Assembly (NCBI RefSeq): GCF_000196235.1
Contig: NC_008541.1
Location: 1,302,001 to 1,366,000, forward strand
From: Arthrobacter sp. FB24
GTDB lineage: Bacteria; Actinomycetota; Actinomycetes; Actinomycetales; Micrococcaceae
Length of the DNA stretch: 64,000 nt
Reading direction: 5' to 3'
Shown here one piece after another: positions 45,721-53,887 of the stretch (position 1 is the stretch's first letter; each line of letters opens with the position of its first letter). The notes beneath the pieces are model-generated. The model did no database searches. It was not told the origin of the DNA and saw only the letters and a list, made by a program, of their open reading frames with translations. The position numbers and the translations under genes were made by a program.

Positions 45721-46902
45721 TCAGCCCATCCTGCCCGGAAGCCCGGAACCCAGGAGGTCGGAGAACCTGAAGCTTCCCTGGTCCACACCGCTGCAGGTAA
45801 AACTGGCAGTTGGCCCCTCCTCGCTGGAAGGGCACGTCGCGTCGCGGTTGAGTGACCACATGGACAGGCGTTGGATCCCCAACTCCACCGCGTAGTCCTT
45901 CAGGTCCCGGGCCGCGTCCAGTTCGAACACCTCGCCCGGCAGGTCGTTGCGGCCGATCATGGGCGTCAGCCCGATCTTCTTCCACACCTGTTCGCGGCTG
46001 AGGTTGGTGCCGGTGCGCTGGTAGACGATGCCCAGCTGGTCATGTGTGGCGGCCGCGGCGGCCTTGGCGGCGTCCAGCATGCCCTGGGAACTGCTCCTGC
46101 TGGCGCCGTAGTTCATGGTCATGATGTTGACCCCTGCCAAGTCCACGCCAGCCTGGAGCATCTGTTCCACAGCGGCTATGCCGGCGTCGGTGAGCCCGCG
46201 GGGAGAAGCCGGAAGAGTCAGCCAGACAGCGAGCTCTTTGCCGGAGGAATTCCGATCCCCCTGTAGCCAAGCCACTGCCTTGGCCCGGCGTTCAGCGCCG
46301 GCCTGGTCCAGGAGATCGGCACCTTCCAGATCGAAGTCTATGAAGGCAGGTTCGTAGCGTTCAACGACGTCCCGGTAGGCGGTACGGAGCTTGCCTTCGT
46401 CCCGGCACGTGGTGGCCAGTTCACTGTTCCGTGCTCCGCCAAACGACACGGCAGCGGATCCGCCGCGGGAGCGAAGATCGGAGACGCGCCTTTCCAAGCC
46501 GAGGGCAGTGTTTGCCTCGTCGAGGCCGTAGGCGGCTCCCCAGCTGGCCACACAGAGGTCCTGAGGGGAGGCAACAAGAAACGCCAGCACCACGTCCCTG
46601 GTGCCCGGCGTGGCGGCTTCCTCGAAAGCGTAGGGCGGGGAGACCGTGACGTCCACGTAGCCCGCAAACCAGGTGGCTTGCGCAGCTCCCGTTGCCAGAC
46701 CGGAGCGCCAGGCCCAGAAAAAGATGACGCTGGCAAGGATGGTGGCAACGGCTATGCCTGCGATCAGGGGCGACGAGGGCTGACTCAGCTGAAACTGCGG
46801 GCGGGCGCGGAATCTGCCGGGCACGGGCTGCGGAACGGACTCCCGCGCCGGCTCCATTTCGGCCTTGGCGGCCGGATCCGAGCCGCGGTTTATGGCTGTC
46901 AT
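45721..46902 (-). CDS. Membrane-anchored GH18 (chitinase-like) glycoside hydrolase
   Basis: A 393-residue protein. A cytoplasmic N-terminus (about 45 residues) and one transmembrane helix (46-67) anchor it, with the catalytic domain outside. SFGGARNSELA and FIDFDLEG (residues 187-194) are the two GH18 signatures; the catalytic Glu 193 and both preceding Asp residues are present. MTMNYGA and SMWSLNRD also match chitinase-type GH18 enzymes. GH18 enzymes cut beta-1,4-GlcNAc linkages. It lies on the opposite strand within the cluster and converges on the lipoprotein gene (2-nt gap), so it may trim, release or recycle the polymer. Confidence 0.85.
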   Translation of the reverse strand: MTAINRGSDPAAKAEMEPARESVPQPVPGRFRARPQFQLSQPSSPLIAGIAVATILASVIFFWAWRSGLATGAAQATWFAGYVDVTVSPPYAFEEAATPGTRDVVLAFLVASPQDLCVASWGAAYGLDEANTALGLERRVSDLRSRGGSAAVSFGGARNSELATTCRDEGKLRTAYRDVVERYEPAFIDFDLEGADLLDQAGAERRAKAVAWLQGDRNSSGKELAVWLTLPASPRGLTDAGIAAVEQMLQAGVDLAGVNIMTMNYGASRSSSQGMLDAAKAAAAATHDQLGIVYQRTGTNLSREQVWKKIGLTPMIGRNDLPGEVFELDAARDLKDYAVELGIQRLSMWSLNRDATCPSSEEGPTASFTCSGVDQGSFRFSDLLGSGLPGRMG

Positions 46903-47073
46903 CCGGTTCCCACGCCCCCCTCTGGTTTACTTAGAAACCATTTCACCACGGCACGCCTGTTGGTGGCTCCTGTCCGCCGGCCCACGCGGGTGGCTTGGCG
47001 TAGGCAACGAGTACCGAACCGGGTACCGGGCGAGTGGCGCCGGGCCTTCCCTGCCCTCCCGGAAAGGAAAGAC

Positions 47074-47117
47074 GGGTAGGCACCACTCGTGCCGCGCGGC
47101 TCCCCTCTTAATAGGCT
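47074..47117 (+). promoter_or_regulatory. Promoter of the second deacetylase operon with GAGTAGT-type dyad
   Basis: The dyad GGGTAGGCACCACTC (47074-47088) matches the best copy at 12 of 15. TAGGCT (-10, 47112-47117) starts 31 nt after its centre. A CGAGTA half-site lies 66 nt before the dyad; one lies 64 nt before the dyad at 39.98 kb. Confidence 0.55.
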
Positions 47118-47495
47118 GTGGATGTCGGATAGATACAGAGTTCCGGGGGAGAAATCGGGTCTCAAAATGGGAATGGACGCACCTTTGCGGGCGCAAGCAC
47201 GCAACCATACCCCTGAATGGCGGTCCGCTACGGTCATGGCGGCAGGGATGCCCCGGCCACCAGAACCCGCCGGTGACTTCTTTTCCAATTCTGCCGACAC
47301 AGCTGCCGCGAGGCAGCCAGCCCTGGCGCACAAGCACGGGGCCCGTGAACGGGGGTCGGTGGCGAACAAGCCTTTGAGACCAAGGCTTCCCCCCAGTCGT
47401 CACCGACCCCTTCGAGGTGTCAATCAATGAAGCACTGCGGCCTGGGGGGATCCTCTTGCGGCCGGGCGATACGGATGTAAGAGGGGATATCTGTC
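47118..47495 (+). promoter_or_regulatory. Long 5' leader before the second deacetylase
   Basis: About 370 nt of predicted leader fill most of the 593-nt gap between the GH18 gene and the deacetylase. GGGGGAGAAATCGGGTCTCAAAATG (split: 47144-47169) aligns with almost no gaps to the 40-kb leader. From ATG 47167 an 87-codon frame runs to 47430. Its peptide is rich in Pro, Arg and Ala and matches nothing I know. The rest of the gap holds no recognisable gene. Confidence 0.35.
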
Positions 47496-48944
47496 ATGAG
47501 CCAGAGGCATGAACTGCCGGGGGAACAGGGCGGTCCGCCCGGTTCCGGTTTGATGCGGCAGCGGAAACGGACAACGCTCTGGGCAGTCTCATGGCTGGCC
47601 GGGCTGGCACTCCTGACGGGATCCGCCGCCCTGGTACCCAAGGCCGGCCCGGGGCCGGCCCGGGATGCGCAGGGGCCCCTGAAGAATTTTGCGGCACCCG
47701 TGGACACGAGCCTCGCGCTGACCACCGTCACGCTGACGTTCGACGGCGGCAGGGCCAGCCAGCTGGCCGCCGCGGAGACCCTTCGAAGCCACGGGCTACG
47801 GGGGACGTTCTTCGTCAACTCGGGTTTCATGGGGGCCAAGGACTACATGACGGTGGAGGATCTGCACAAGCTGGCCGCGGACGGCAACGAGATTGGCGGG
47901 CACACCGCAACCCTTGCAGACTTGACGGCACTTGAACCTGCGGAAGCCACCCGACAGGTCTGCAATGACCGGACCAACCTCACCGACTGGGGCTTCAAGG
48001 TCACATCTTTCTCCTACCCCTTTGCCGCAAAGTCGCCAGAGGCGGAGGCGATGGTGGCCGGCTGCGGCTACAACAGCGCGCGCAGCCAGGGTGACCTCCG
48101 CAGCAAGCTGGGGTGCGCCGATTGCGCCGTGTCCGAAACCGTCCGGCCGGCGGACCCGTTCAGCACGAGGTCGACGCCGGAGATCGGGTCCGCGTGGACC
48201 ATCGCGGACCTCCAGCAGTCAGTCATGGACGCTGAAACCACCGGAGGGTGGCTGCAGCTGAGCTTCTTCGACATCGATGACAGCGGGAGTCCCCGGTCTG
48301 TCAGCCCTGCACTCTTCAACGACTTCGTCTCGTGGCTGGTGACCCGCACAGACGAAGGAACCACCGCCATCCGCACCGTGCACGATGTGATTGGTGGCGG
48401 GGCAAAACCCGCAGTTCCGGGACCTGTTGCTCCGCCTGCGCCGCCCGGCACCAACGCGCTCCGCAACCCGGGACTGGAAACAGCCGGAAGGTACGGCCTT
48501 CCCGAGTGCTGGCAGGTTTCCTCCTACGGCGAGAATTCACATGTCCTGAGCACGCTGACTCCCGGGCACTCGGGCACTATTGCCCGGCGCCTCGACGTCA
48601 CGGGCTACACATCCGGGGACGCAAAGCTGCTCCCAGTCATGGACCTGGGGGCGTGCGCACCGAGCGTCGTCGCCGGCCACAGCTATACGCTGCGCGCATG
48701 GTACGCCTCCACTTCATCAACGCAGTTCGAGTTGTATTACCGCAACAAGGTTGGCACCTGGACCTATTGGACAGCCAGCCCATGGTTTCCCGCCAGCGCT
48801 GCCTACCGGCAGGCTGAGTGGACTGCACCGCCGGTGCCGGCAGACGCCGTCGGCATCAGTTTTGGCTTGAATCTGTTCAGCGACGGGGAGCTGGCTACGG
48901 ATGACTACGAGATGTTCGACACGGGGGCGCCGCCCGCCCCGTAG
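47496..48944 (+). CDS. Polysaccharide-deacetylase homologue lacking metal ligands (probable pseudoenzyme)
   Basis: A 482-residue exported protein with an N-terminal signal or membrane segment (about 27-47). The NodB domain aligns throughout with the two sister proteins, but TFDD reads TFDG (81-84) and HxxTH reads HTATL (136-140). Two of the three metal ligands, the second Asp and second His, are therefore missing; the base Asp and SYPFA remain. A C-terminal ~160-residue lectin-like module (48.46-48.93 kb) is intact. The reading frame is clean, so this is not decay by frameshift. A polymer-binding or scaffolding role is likely. Confidence 0.88.
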   Translation: MSQRHELPGEQGGPPGSGLMRQRKRTTLWAVSWLAGLALLTGSAALVPKAGPGPARDAQGPLKNFAAPVDTSLALTTVTLTFDGGRASQLAAAETLRSHGLRGTFFVNSGFMGAKDYMTVEDLHKLAADGNEIGGHTATLADLTALEPAEATRQVCNDRTNLTDWGFKVTSFSYPFAAKSPEAEAMVAGCGYNSARSQGDLRSKLGCADCAVSETVRPADPFSTRSTPEIGSAWTIADLQQSVMDAETTGGWLQLSFFDIDDSGSPRSVSPALFNDFVSWLVTRTDEGTTAIRTVHDVIGGGAKPAVPGPVAPPAPPGTNALRNPGLETAGRYGLPECWQVSSYGENSHVLSTLTPGHSGTIARRLDVTGYTSGDAKLLPVMDLGACAPSVVAGHSYTLRAWYASTSSTQFELYYRNKVGTWTYWTASPWFPASAAYRQAEWTAPPVPADAVGISFGLNLFSDGELATDDYEMFDTGAPPAP

Positions 48945-49006
48945 GCCCCGCCCGTTGCCAGCGCAGAAGCTCCACGGGCTCGAAAACAAGAATCGAGTCG
49001 ATTCCC

Positions 49007-50899
49007 ATGAAGTTACAGACTTCCTGGCGATTAGCATGGCAGGTTGACTTTGGCCCCGCACTGAAGGAGACCAGACAGCGGGCGCGGACGGCTGTCACGG
49101 TTTTGGGCATTGTGGCCCTGGCTGTGACGGGCCTTGCTGCGCAGGCATTTCCGGCGCAGGCGGCGGCACCCACCGTTGTTTCGTTGACGTTCGACGACGG
49201 CAATGCCGACCAGATGGCCGCCGCCCAGATCATGAACAACTACGGTCTGGACGGAACGTTCTACATTCCTTCCGGAAACATCAACAATGCAGGCTACCTG
49301 ACGGTCTCGGATCTTCAGGGCCTCGCAGCCAGCGGCCACGAAATTGGCGGACATACTGTGACCCATGCTGATCTCACCACCCTGCCCTCCGACGAGGTCA
49401 CCCGTCAGGTCTGCAACGACCGGGTCAACCTGACCAACTGGGGCTTCCGTGTCACGAGCTTTGCCTATCCGTTCAGCGCCGTTAATAGTGGTGCCCAGAC
49501 GACGGTAAGAGACTGCGGCTACAACAGCGCCCGTGCGCTGGGCGACATTCAGTCCCGCTTTGGCTGTTCAGGGTGTGCTTGGGCTGAGACTGTTCCTCCG
49601 CTGAACCCGTTCCGCACCGCTGCCTTGGACCAAGTGGACAGCCCATGGACACTTGCTGATTTCCAAAATAGTGTGACCAGAGCCGAAAGCGTCGGCGGGT
49701 GGGTTCAGTTCACCTTCCACCACATCTCTTCCACCCCTGGCCCACTCAGCATTAGTCCCAGGCTCTTCACTCAATTCGCGTCCTGGCTGAAGACACGGCC
49801 GGCCACAACCACGGTTAAGACGGTGGACCAGGTCATCGGCGGAACGGTCAAGCCCGCCGTTGCCGGTCCGGCCGTACCCCCGCCGCCCACGAGCGGCAAC
49901 CTCGTGAAGAATCCGAGCCTTGAAACCTTGGCTGGGGGTGTGCCCCAATGTTGGCAGGCGGCCGGTTACGGGACAAACAACCGCACGTTCAGTACGGTGA
50001 GCCCGGGACGGACGGGGTCGGTGGCAGAGCGCCTGGTCGTGACAGGCTACGTCAACGGTGATGCTAGATTGCTGCCGTCCCTGGACCTTGGCGGATGTTC
50101 GCCGGTGGCAACCCCCGGACACACATACAACTTGGGAGCCTGGTACAAGTCCACTGCCAATACCCAGTTCGCCCTGTATTACCGGACAGGCCTCGGCTAC
50201 TGGGTCTACTGGACTTCGAGCCCGTGGTTCGGGCCCGCTACGACATTCCAAAGGGCCAGCTGGACAACCCCGGCGTTGCCTTCGGGGGCCAGCGGCATCA
50301 GCTTCGGACTCAACCTCTTCAGTAACGGGACGCTGATCACGGACGACTACGAAATGACCGACACCGCGTCGTCCACACCTCCGCCACCGCCACCGCCCGC
50401 CGGAACAAACCTCGTGCAGAACGCCAGCCTTGAAACGGCAGGTGCCGGTTCCGCGCCGCAATGCTGGCAAACGGCGGGCTACGGCTCCAACACGGCGTCG
50501 TTCAGTACCGTCTCAACGGCCAGGGCCGGGACAAAGGCAGAACGCCTGGTGATGAGTAACTACGCCAACGGTGATGCGAAGCTCCTCCAGGCGCTGGACT
50601 CCGGTTCGTGCGCACCGCCGGCGGTCGCCGGCCACACGTATTCGCTCCGCGCCTGGTACACCTCGACGACGGTGACCCAGTTCGCTGTCTACTACCGGAA
50701 CTCCGCCGGAGCCTGGGTCTACTGGACATCAAGTCCCTGGTTCGCTGCCGCCGGTTCCTACACTCAGGCCAGTTTCACCACCCCCGCGTTGCCCTCCGGC
50801 GCAACCGCGATCAGCTTCGGGCTGAACCTCTTCAGGAATGGCACGCTCATCACGGATGACTATGCCATGTACGACACGATTGGAGCGCCGTCGCTGTGA
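49007..50899 (+). CDS. Secreted polysaccharide deacetylase with two C-terminal lectin-like modules
   Basis: A 630-residue exported enzyme. The signal peptide is near residues 28-53 (ending AQAAA). The NodB domain has an intact metal site: TFDD (61-64) and HTVTH (116-120). Two copies of the ~155-residue module follow (49.90-50.37 and 50.41-50.88 kb), separated by a Pro-rich linker (PPPPPPPAG). Each copy has LVxNxSLET, CWQ, GHTY, AWYxST and SFGLNLF. The stop overlaps the GT2 start by 4 nt, tying deacetylation to polymer synthesis. Confidence 0.92.
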   Translation: MKLQTSWRLAWQVDFGPALKETRQRARTAVTVLGIVALAVTGLAAQAFPAQAAAPTVVSLTFDDGNADQMAAAQIMNNYGLDGTFYIPSGNINNAGYLTVSDLQGLAASGHEIGGHTVTHADLTTLPSDEVTRQVCNDRVNLTNWGFRVTSFAYPFSAVNSGAQTTVRDCGYNSARALGDIQSRFGCSGCAWAETVPPLNPFRTAALDQVDSPWTLADFQNSVTRAESVGGWVQFTFHHISSTPGPLSISPRLFTQFASWLKTRPATTTVKTVDQVIGGTVKPAVAGPAVPPPPTSGNLVKNPSLETLAGGVPQCWQAAGYGTNNRTFSTVSPGRTGSVAERLVVTGYVNGDARLLPSLDLGGCSPVATPGHTYNLGAWYKSTANTQFALYYRTGLGYWVYWTSSPWFGPATTFQRASWTTPALPSGASGISFGLNLFSNGTLITDDYEMTDTASSTPPPPPPPAGTNLVQNASLETAGAGSAPQCWQTAGYGSNTASFSTVSTARAGTKAERLVMSNYANGDAKLLQALDSGSCAPPAVAGHTYSLRAWYTSTTVTQFAVYYRNSAGAWVYWTSSPWFAAAGSYTQASFTTPALPSGATAISFGLNLFRNGTLITDDYAMYDTIGAPSL

Positions 50900-52341
50900 T
50901 AGCCGTATACATCGTCCTTGTCCTTGGAATCAGCACGATCTTCTGGTCGTTTGTGGGCTTGTTGCGCCTGGCCAATGAGCAGTACACCCGGCGGATCACG
51001 CTGGGCCCGCCGCTGAGCGGGCGCATGCTGGGGCTCCTGCAGCGCTGGCCGCTGGCCAACCGGCTCGGCCCCGGAGTCCATGGCGCACATACGTTGCCGG
51101 CGCCCAGGGCACACCGGGGCCAGATCCAGCGGGAGCATGGCCGCCATCGCGCCAGGGACCCCAGGATCCTGCCCGCAAATGTCGCGGTGCTTATTGCCGC
51201 CCACAACGAAGCACTTGTCATCAGGGAGACCATCCGGGCCGCCTCGGCGCTGGTGCCGCTCAGGAACATCCACGTGATTTCGGACATGTCCACGGACGAT
51301 ACCTCGGCGATTGCCCGGGCAGCGGGGGTCAAAGTGCTGGACCTCGAACCGAACAGGGGAAAGGCCGGCGCATTGGCCGCCGGAATCGCTTATTTTGAGC
51401 TGTGCCGGAAGTTCAAAGTGGTGATGCTGCTTGACGCGGATACCCGGCCCACCGCGGATTACCTGGAGACCGGGCTGCCGCTCTTCCTCGATCACTCTGT
51501 GGTGGCTGTGGCCGGAAGGGCAAAGTCCATCATGACCCCGCCTCCACCCACCGCGCTGGGCCGGTTCCTGGTGGCATATCGGGAACGGCTGTACATCGTG
51601 GTGCAATTGCTTCTCAAATACGGCCAGGCCGCCAGGGGCGCAAACGTTGTCTCGATCGTGCCGGGCTTTGCCAGCATGTACCGGACGAGCGCACTCGCGA
51701 AAATCAAGGTGCTGGCCCCGGGCCTGGTCATTGAGGACTTCAACATGACCTTCGAGATCCATGCCAAGAAATTAGGGCGGATTGCGTTCCACCCCTCAGC
51801 CGCCGTGGCATACACCCAGGATCCGGACAACCTGCAGGACTATACGCGGCAAGTCCGGCGTTGGATCCTCGGTTTCTGGCAGACCGTCCGGCGGCACCGC
51901 CTGCAGTCCGGAAAGTTCTGGTTTGTTCTGGTGTTCTACATCATCGAACTCGTTATCAGCTGCCTGTTCTTCGTCTTGCTGATCCCGGTCTTCCTGCTCT
52001 CGCTGGTGGCGTCCATGCAGCTCCAGGCCTTCGGTGACAACGGCGAATCCTTCCTTTACCTGTCCGGTCTCATGCGCCCGCAGGACGTCCTCTTGGGTGT
52101 CCTCATTCCGGACTTCCTGCTCACCGTCATCGCGGCCCTTGCCCTCCGCCGGCCTGGCATCCTGCTGATGGCGCCACTCTTCCCGCTCATGCGGATCCTG
52201 GACTCGGTGATCTGCCTGATGGTGCTGCCCCGGGCCTTCTCTGCGGCCTCATCGGGCGTGTGGGTCAGTCCGATGCGGCGCATCCAGGGCGAAGGCCTCG
52301 AGCTGGAAGAAGCCACGGCGGGTGCCGGCATCACCCGTTAG
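50896..52341 (+). CDS. Processive family 2 glycosyltransferase (polysaccharide synthase)
   Basis: A 481-residue membrane synthase of the hyaluronan/chitin/PNAG/cellulose type. It has one N-terminal helix (2-24), a cytoplasmic GT-A domain and about four C-terminal helices (345-460). Seen: VLIAAHNEA, GKAGAL, DADT (180-183), PGFASMYR, acceptor-site ED (280-281) and QVRRW (319-323), the processivity signature. The GTG start overlaps the deacetylase stop (GTGA). A synthase paired with N-deacetylases suggests a beta-linked N-acetylhexosamine polymer such as PNAG or chitin-like chains. The sugar is inferred, not seen. Confidence 0.9.
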   Translation: MIAVYIVLVLGISTIFWSFVGLLRLANEQYTRRITLGPPLSGRMLGLLQRWPLANRLGPGVHGAHTLPAPRAHRGQIQREHGRHRARDPRILPANVAVLIAAHNEALVIRETIRAASALVPLRNIHVISDMSTDDTSAIARAAGVKVLDLEPNRGKAGALAAGIAYFELCRKFKVVMLLDADTRPTADYLETGLPLFLDHSVVAVAGRAKSIMTPPPPTALGRFLVAYRERLYIVVQLLLKYGQAARGANVVSIVPGFASMYRTSALAKIKVLAPGLVIEDFNMTFEIHAKKLGRIAFHPSAAVAYTQDPDNLQDYTRQVRRWILGFWQTVRRHRLQSGKFWFVLVFYIIELVISCLFFVLLIPVFLLSLVASMQLQAFGDNGESFLYLSGLMRPQDVLLGVLIPDFLLTVIAALALRRPGILLMAPLFPLMRILDSVICLMVLPRAFSAASSGVWVSPMRRIQGEGLELEEATAGAGITR

Positions 52342-52347
52342 CGCAAA

Positions 52348-52392
52348 AACGCCCCTCCGGCAGGACCACTGTGGTCCTGCCGGAGGGGCGTT
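52348..52392. terminator. Very strong bidirectional terminator hairpin
   Basis: A perfect 22-bp inverted repeat around one central base lies between the convergent GT2 and lipoprotein genes. The outer arms read AACGCCCCTCCGG and CCGGAGGGGCGTT. AAAA precedes it and TT follows, so it can act in both directions. Confidence 0.9.
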
Positions 52393-52436
52393 CATGGTTT
52401 CTGCGTTCAGGGTTTCTGAGCAGACAGGTGCTGCTG

Positions 52437-53495
52437 TTACCAGCTGACACCCGAGGTGGTTTCGACGTTCAGCCACGGTCCGGCAGGAACATCTGCGCGG
52501 TCAACGAACCTCCACGAGACGTGATCTCCGCTGCCGTCCAGCTCGGCGAAGCCGAGGCAACCGTTCAGTGCAGGGGAAACATCCATCCCTGCGCCCTGCG
52601 TGCCGTCGGCGGAGAAATCGGTGTTTGCCGGGCGGGCGTCGGCCGCACCGAAGACGTAGTTCGCGTCATGGTATTCGGAACCGCTGGAAGGACCGGCATC
52701 CTCAATCTGCCCGTAGCAGACGTTGCCGTTGGGCCCGGTCATCTGGACCCACCGGTTCTTCATGTACGAATAGCTGCCATCCGCGCAGTGGTCGACACCC
52801 GTGGCGGCGTTGTCCGCGGCAGCCCACGGGATGACCTGGCAGCGCTGCTGGAATGCGACGCTGTCGTTAACGTCGTCGTAAGGCAGGTCAAGGTAGAACG
52901 GGTTCTCAAGCGGCGCGGGCTGGTTCTTGGGGAAGTACCCGTTGGAGGCATCGCGTGCTTCCGTGGCGCAAGTGAACGAAGTTCCCGAGCCCGAGCTCAC
53001 GCCGTCGCAGCCGCCGTAGATACTGCCGGGGCAGCCGGAGGCAGAGGCGGGAGTAGTGCCGGCGTTGATGCCGGTGTGCTTGAAAGCCCACTGGCCGTTG
53101 TACGTCGAGCAGACCTGGGAACCGTCTGCAAGGTTGGCGTTGAAGATTTCACCCACCCAGAAGGTGGTGCTCACGACGTTGGTGTGCAGCGGGTACTTGC
53201 TGGCAGCCGGTGCGGCTACGGGCTCAGCTGCGGCGACGGCCAGCGGTGCGGGAGCCGCGACGGCAGGTTCGGGTGCGGAAACCGCGGCGGGCGCAGGTTT
53301 CTCCGCAGGCGCCGCGGCCGGCGTCGAAGTGGGTGACGGTGTTGCCTTCGGGGTTACCTGCGATGCTTCTGCGCTGGCTGACGAGGGACTGGTGGAGGCC
53401 GACGGGCCGGGCGCCGATTGGGCGGCACAGCCTGCGGTCAATACTCCGATAAGGAGGATCAACACAGCCATGATGGGCGTGGTCATGTGTTTCAT
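52437..53495 (-). CDS. Putative lipoprotein of unknown family (paralogue of the 45-kb gene)
   Basis: About 352 residues. A signal peptide ending LTAGC gives a clear lipobox. A ~100-residue Ala/Pro/Ser/Thr-rich spacer follows, then the same domain as the 44.95-kb gene (HTNVV, TTFWVGE, YGGCDG, NPFYLDLPYDD, VIPWA, SYMKNRW, CYGQIEDAGP, GMDVSPALNGCLGF). It has extra Cys residues (e.g. in CSTY, SGCPG, CQVIPW) that the shorter paralogue mostly lacks, suggesting disulfides. The start is uncertain: the frame is open to 53579, but only starts near 53486-53510 place the hydrophobic core properly. It converges on the synthase gene. Confidence 0.8.
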   Translation of the reverse strand: MKHMTTPIMAVLILLIGVLTAGCAAQSAPGPSASTSPSSASAEASQVTPKATPSPTSTPAAAPAEKPAPAAVSAPEPAVAAPAPLAVAAAEPVAAPAASKYPLHTNVVSTTFWVGEIFNANLADGSQVCSTYNGQWAFKHTGINAGTTPASASGCPGSIYGGCDGVSSGSGTSFTCATEARDASNGYFPKNQPAPLENPFYLDLPYDDVNDSVAFQQRCQVIPWAAADNAATGVDHCADGSYSYMKNRWVQMTGPNGNVCYGQIEDAGPSSGSEYHDANYVFGAADARPANTDFSADGTQGAGMDVSPALNGCLGFAELDGSGDHVSWRFVDRADVPAGPWLNVETTSGVSW

Positions 53496-53766
53496 TTTTT
53501 TGGGATACATATCTGTTGGGGACATTAACAGGGTTGGCAGGTACCCAATGAGGGCACGCCAAGCACGGGTCATGACCACCAGATCGGCGCGGCAGTGGCC
53601 GCGCCAAGAATCGATGCTGATAGTGAAATCAGCTGAACCGCTTACTCCCCAGAAGTAGACAGCGGGACCGTCAAGAGACCCGTAGAGACCGTTAACACCC
53701 GCTCCACTTTACACGGATGCCTGTGAGTAGCCTGAACGTGCCCGCGAGCAACGCTCCGGCATATTC

Positions 53767-53811
53767 GAGTAGTCACTACTCAAGCCAGCGCGGGCGGTGG
53801 CTAGGTAGCGT
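53767..53811 (+). promoter_or_regulatory. LAL5 promoter with perfect GAGTAGT dyad
   Basis: GAGTAGTCACTACTC (53767-53781) is a perfect 7-bp dyad around one base, the best copy in the window. TAGCGT (-10, 53806-53811) starts 32 nt after its centre. The gap between the lipoprotein start and LAL5 (~390 nt) holds nothing else I recognise except a lone GAGTAG half-site at 53725. The opposite direction has no -10 box at the matching distance. Confidence 0.65.
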
Positions 53812-53887
53812 AGGAGTTGCTAATGCCGGCAGATGGTTGGGGGCGGTCCGGAACTCCACGCTCCGCGGCTAAGGAATCGACGCAACC

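Noticed and set aside
45721..47074. A copy of the GAGTAGT dyad driving the minus-strand GH18 gene
   Set aside because: Only half-sites (CGAGTACC and similar) are present and no TAnnnT box stands at the required distance on that strand.
53600..53766. Dyad at 53767 also driving the minus-strand lipoprotein
   Set aside because: At 31-32 nt from the centre on the minus strand the sequence is GGGCAC or GGCACG, not a -10 box.
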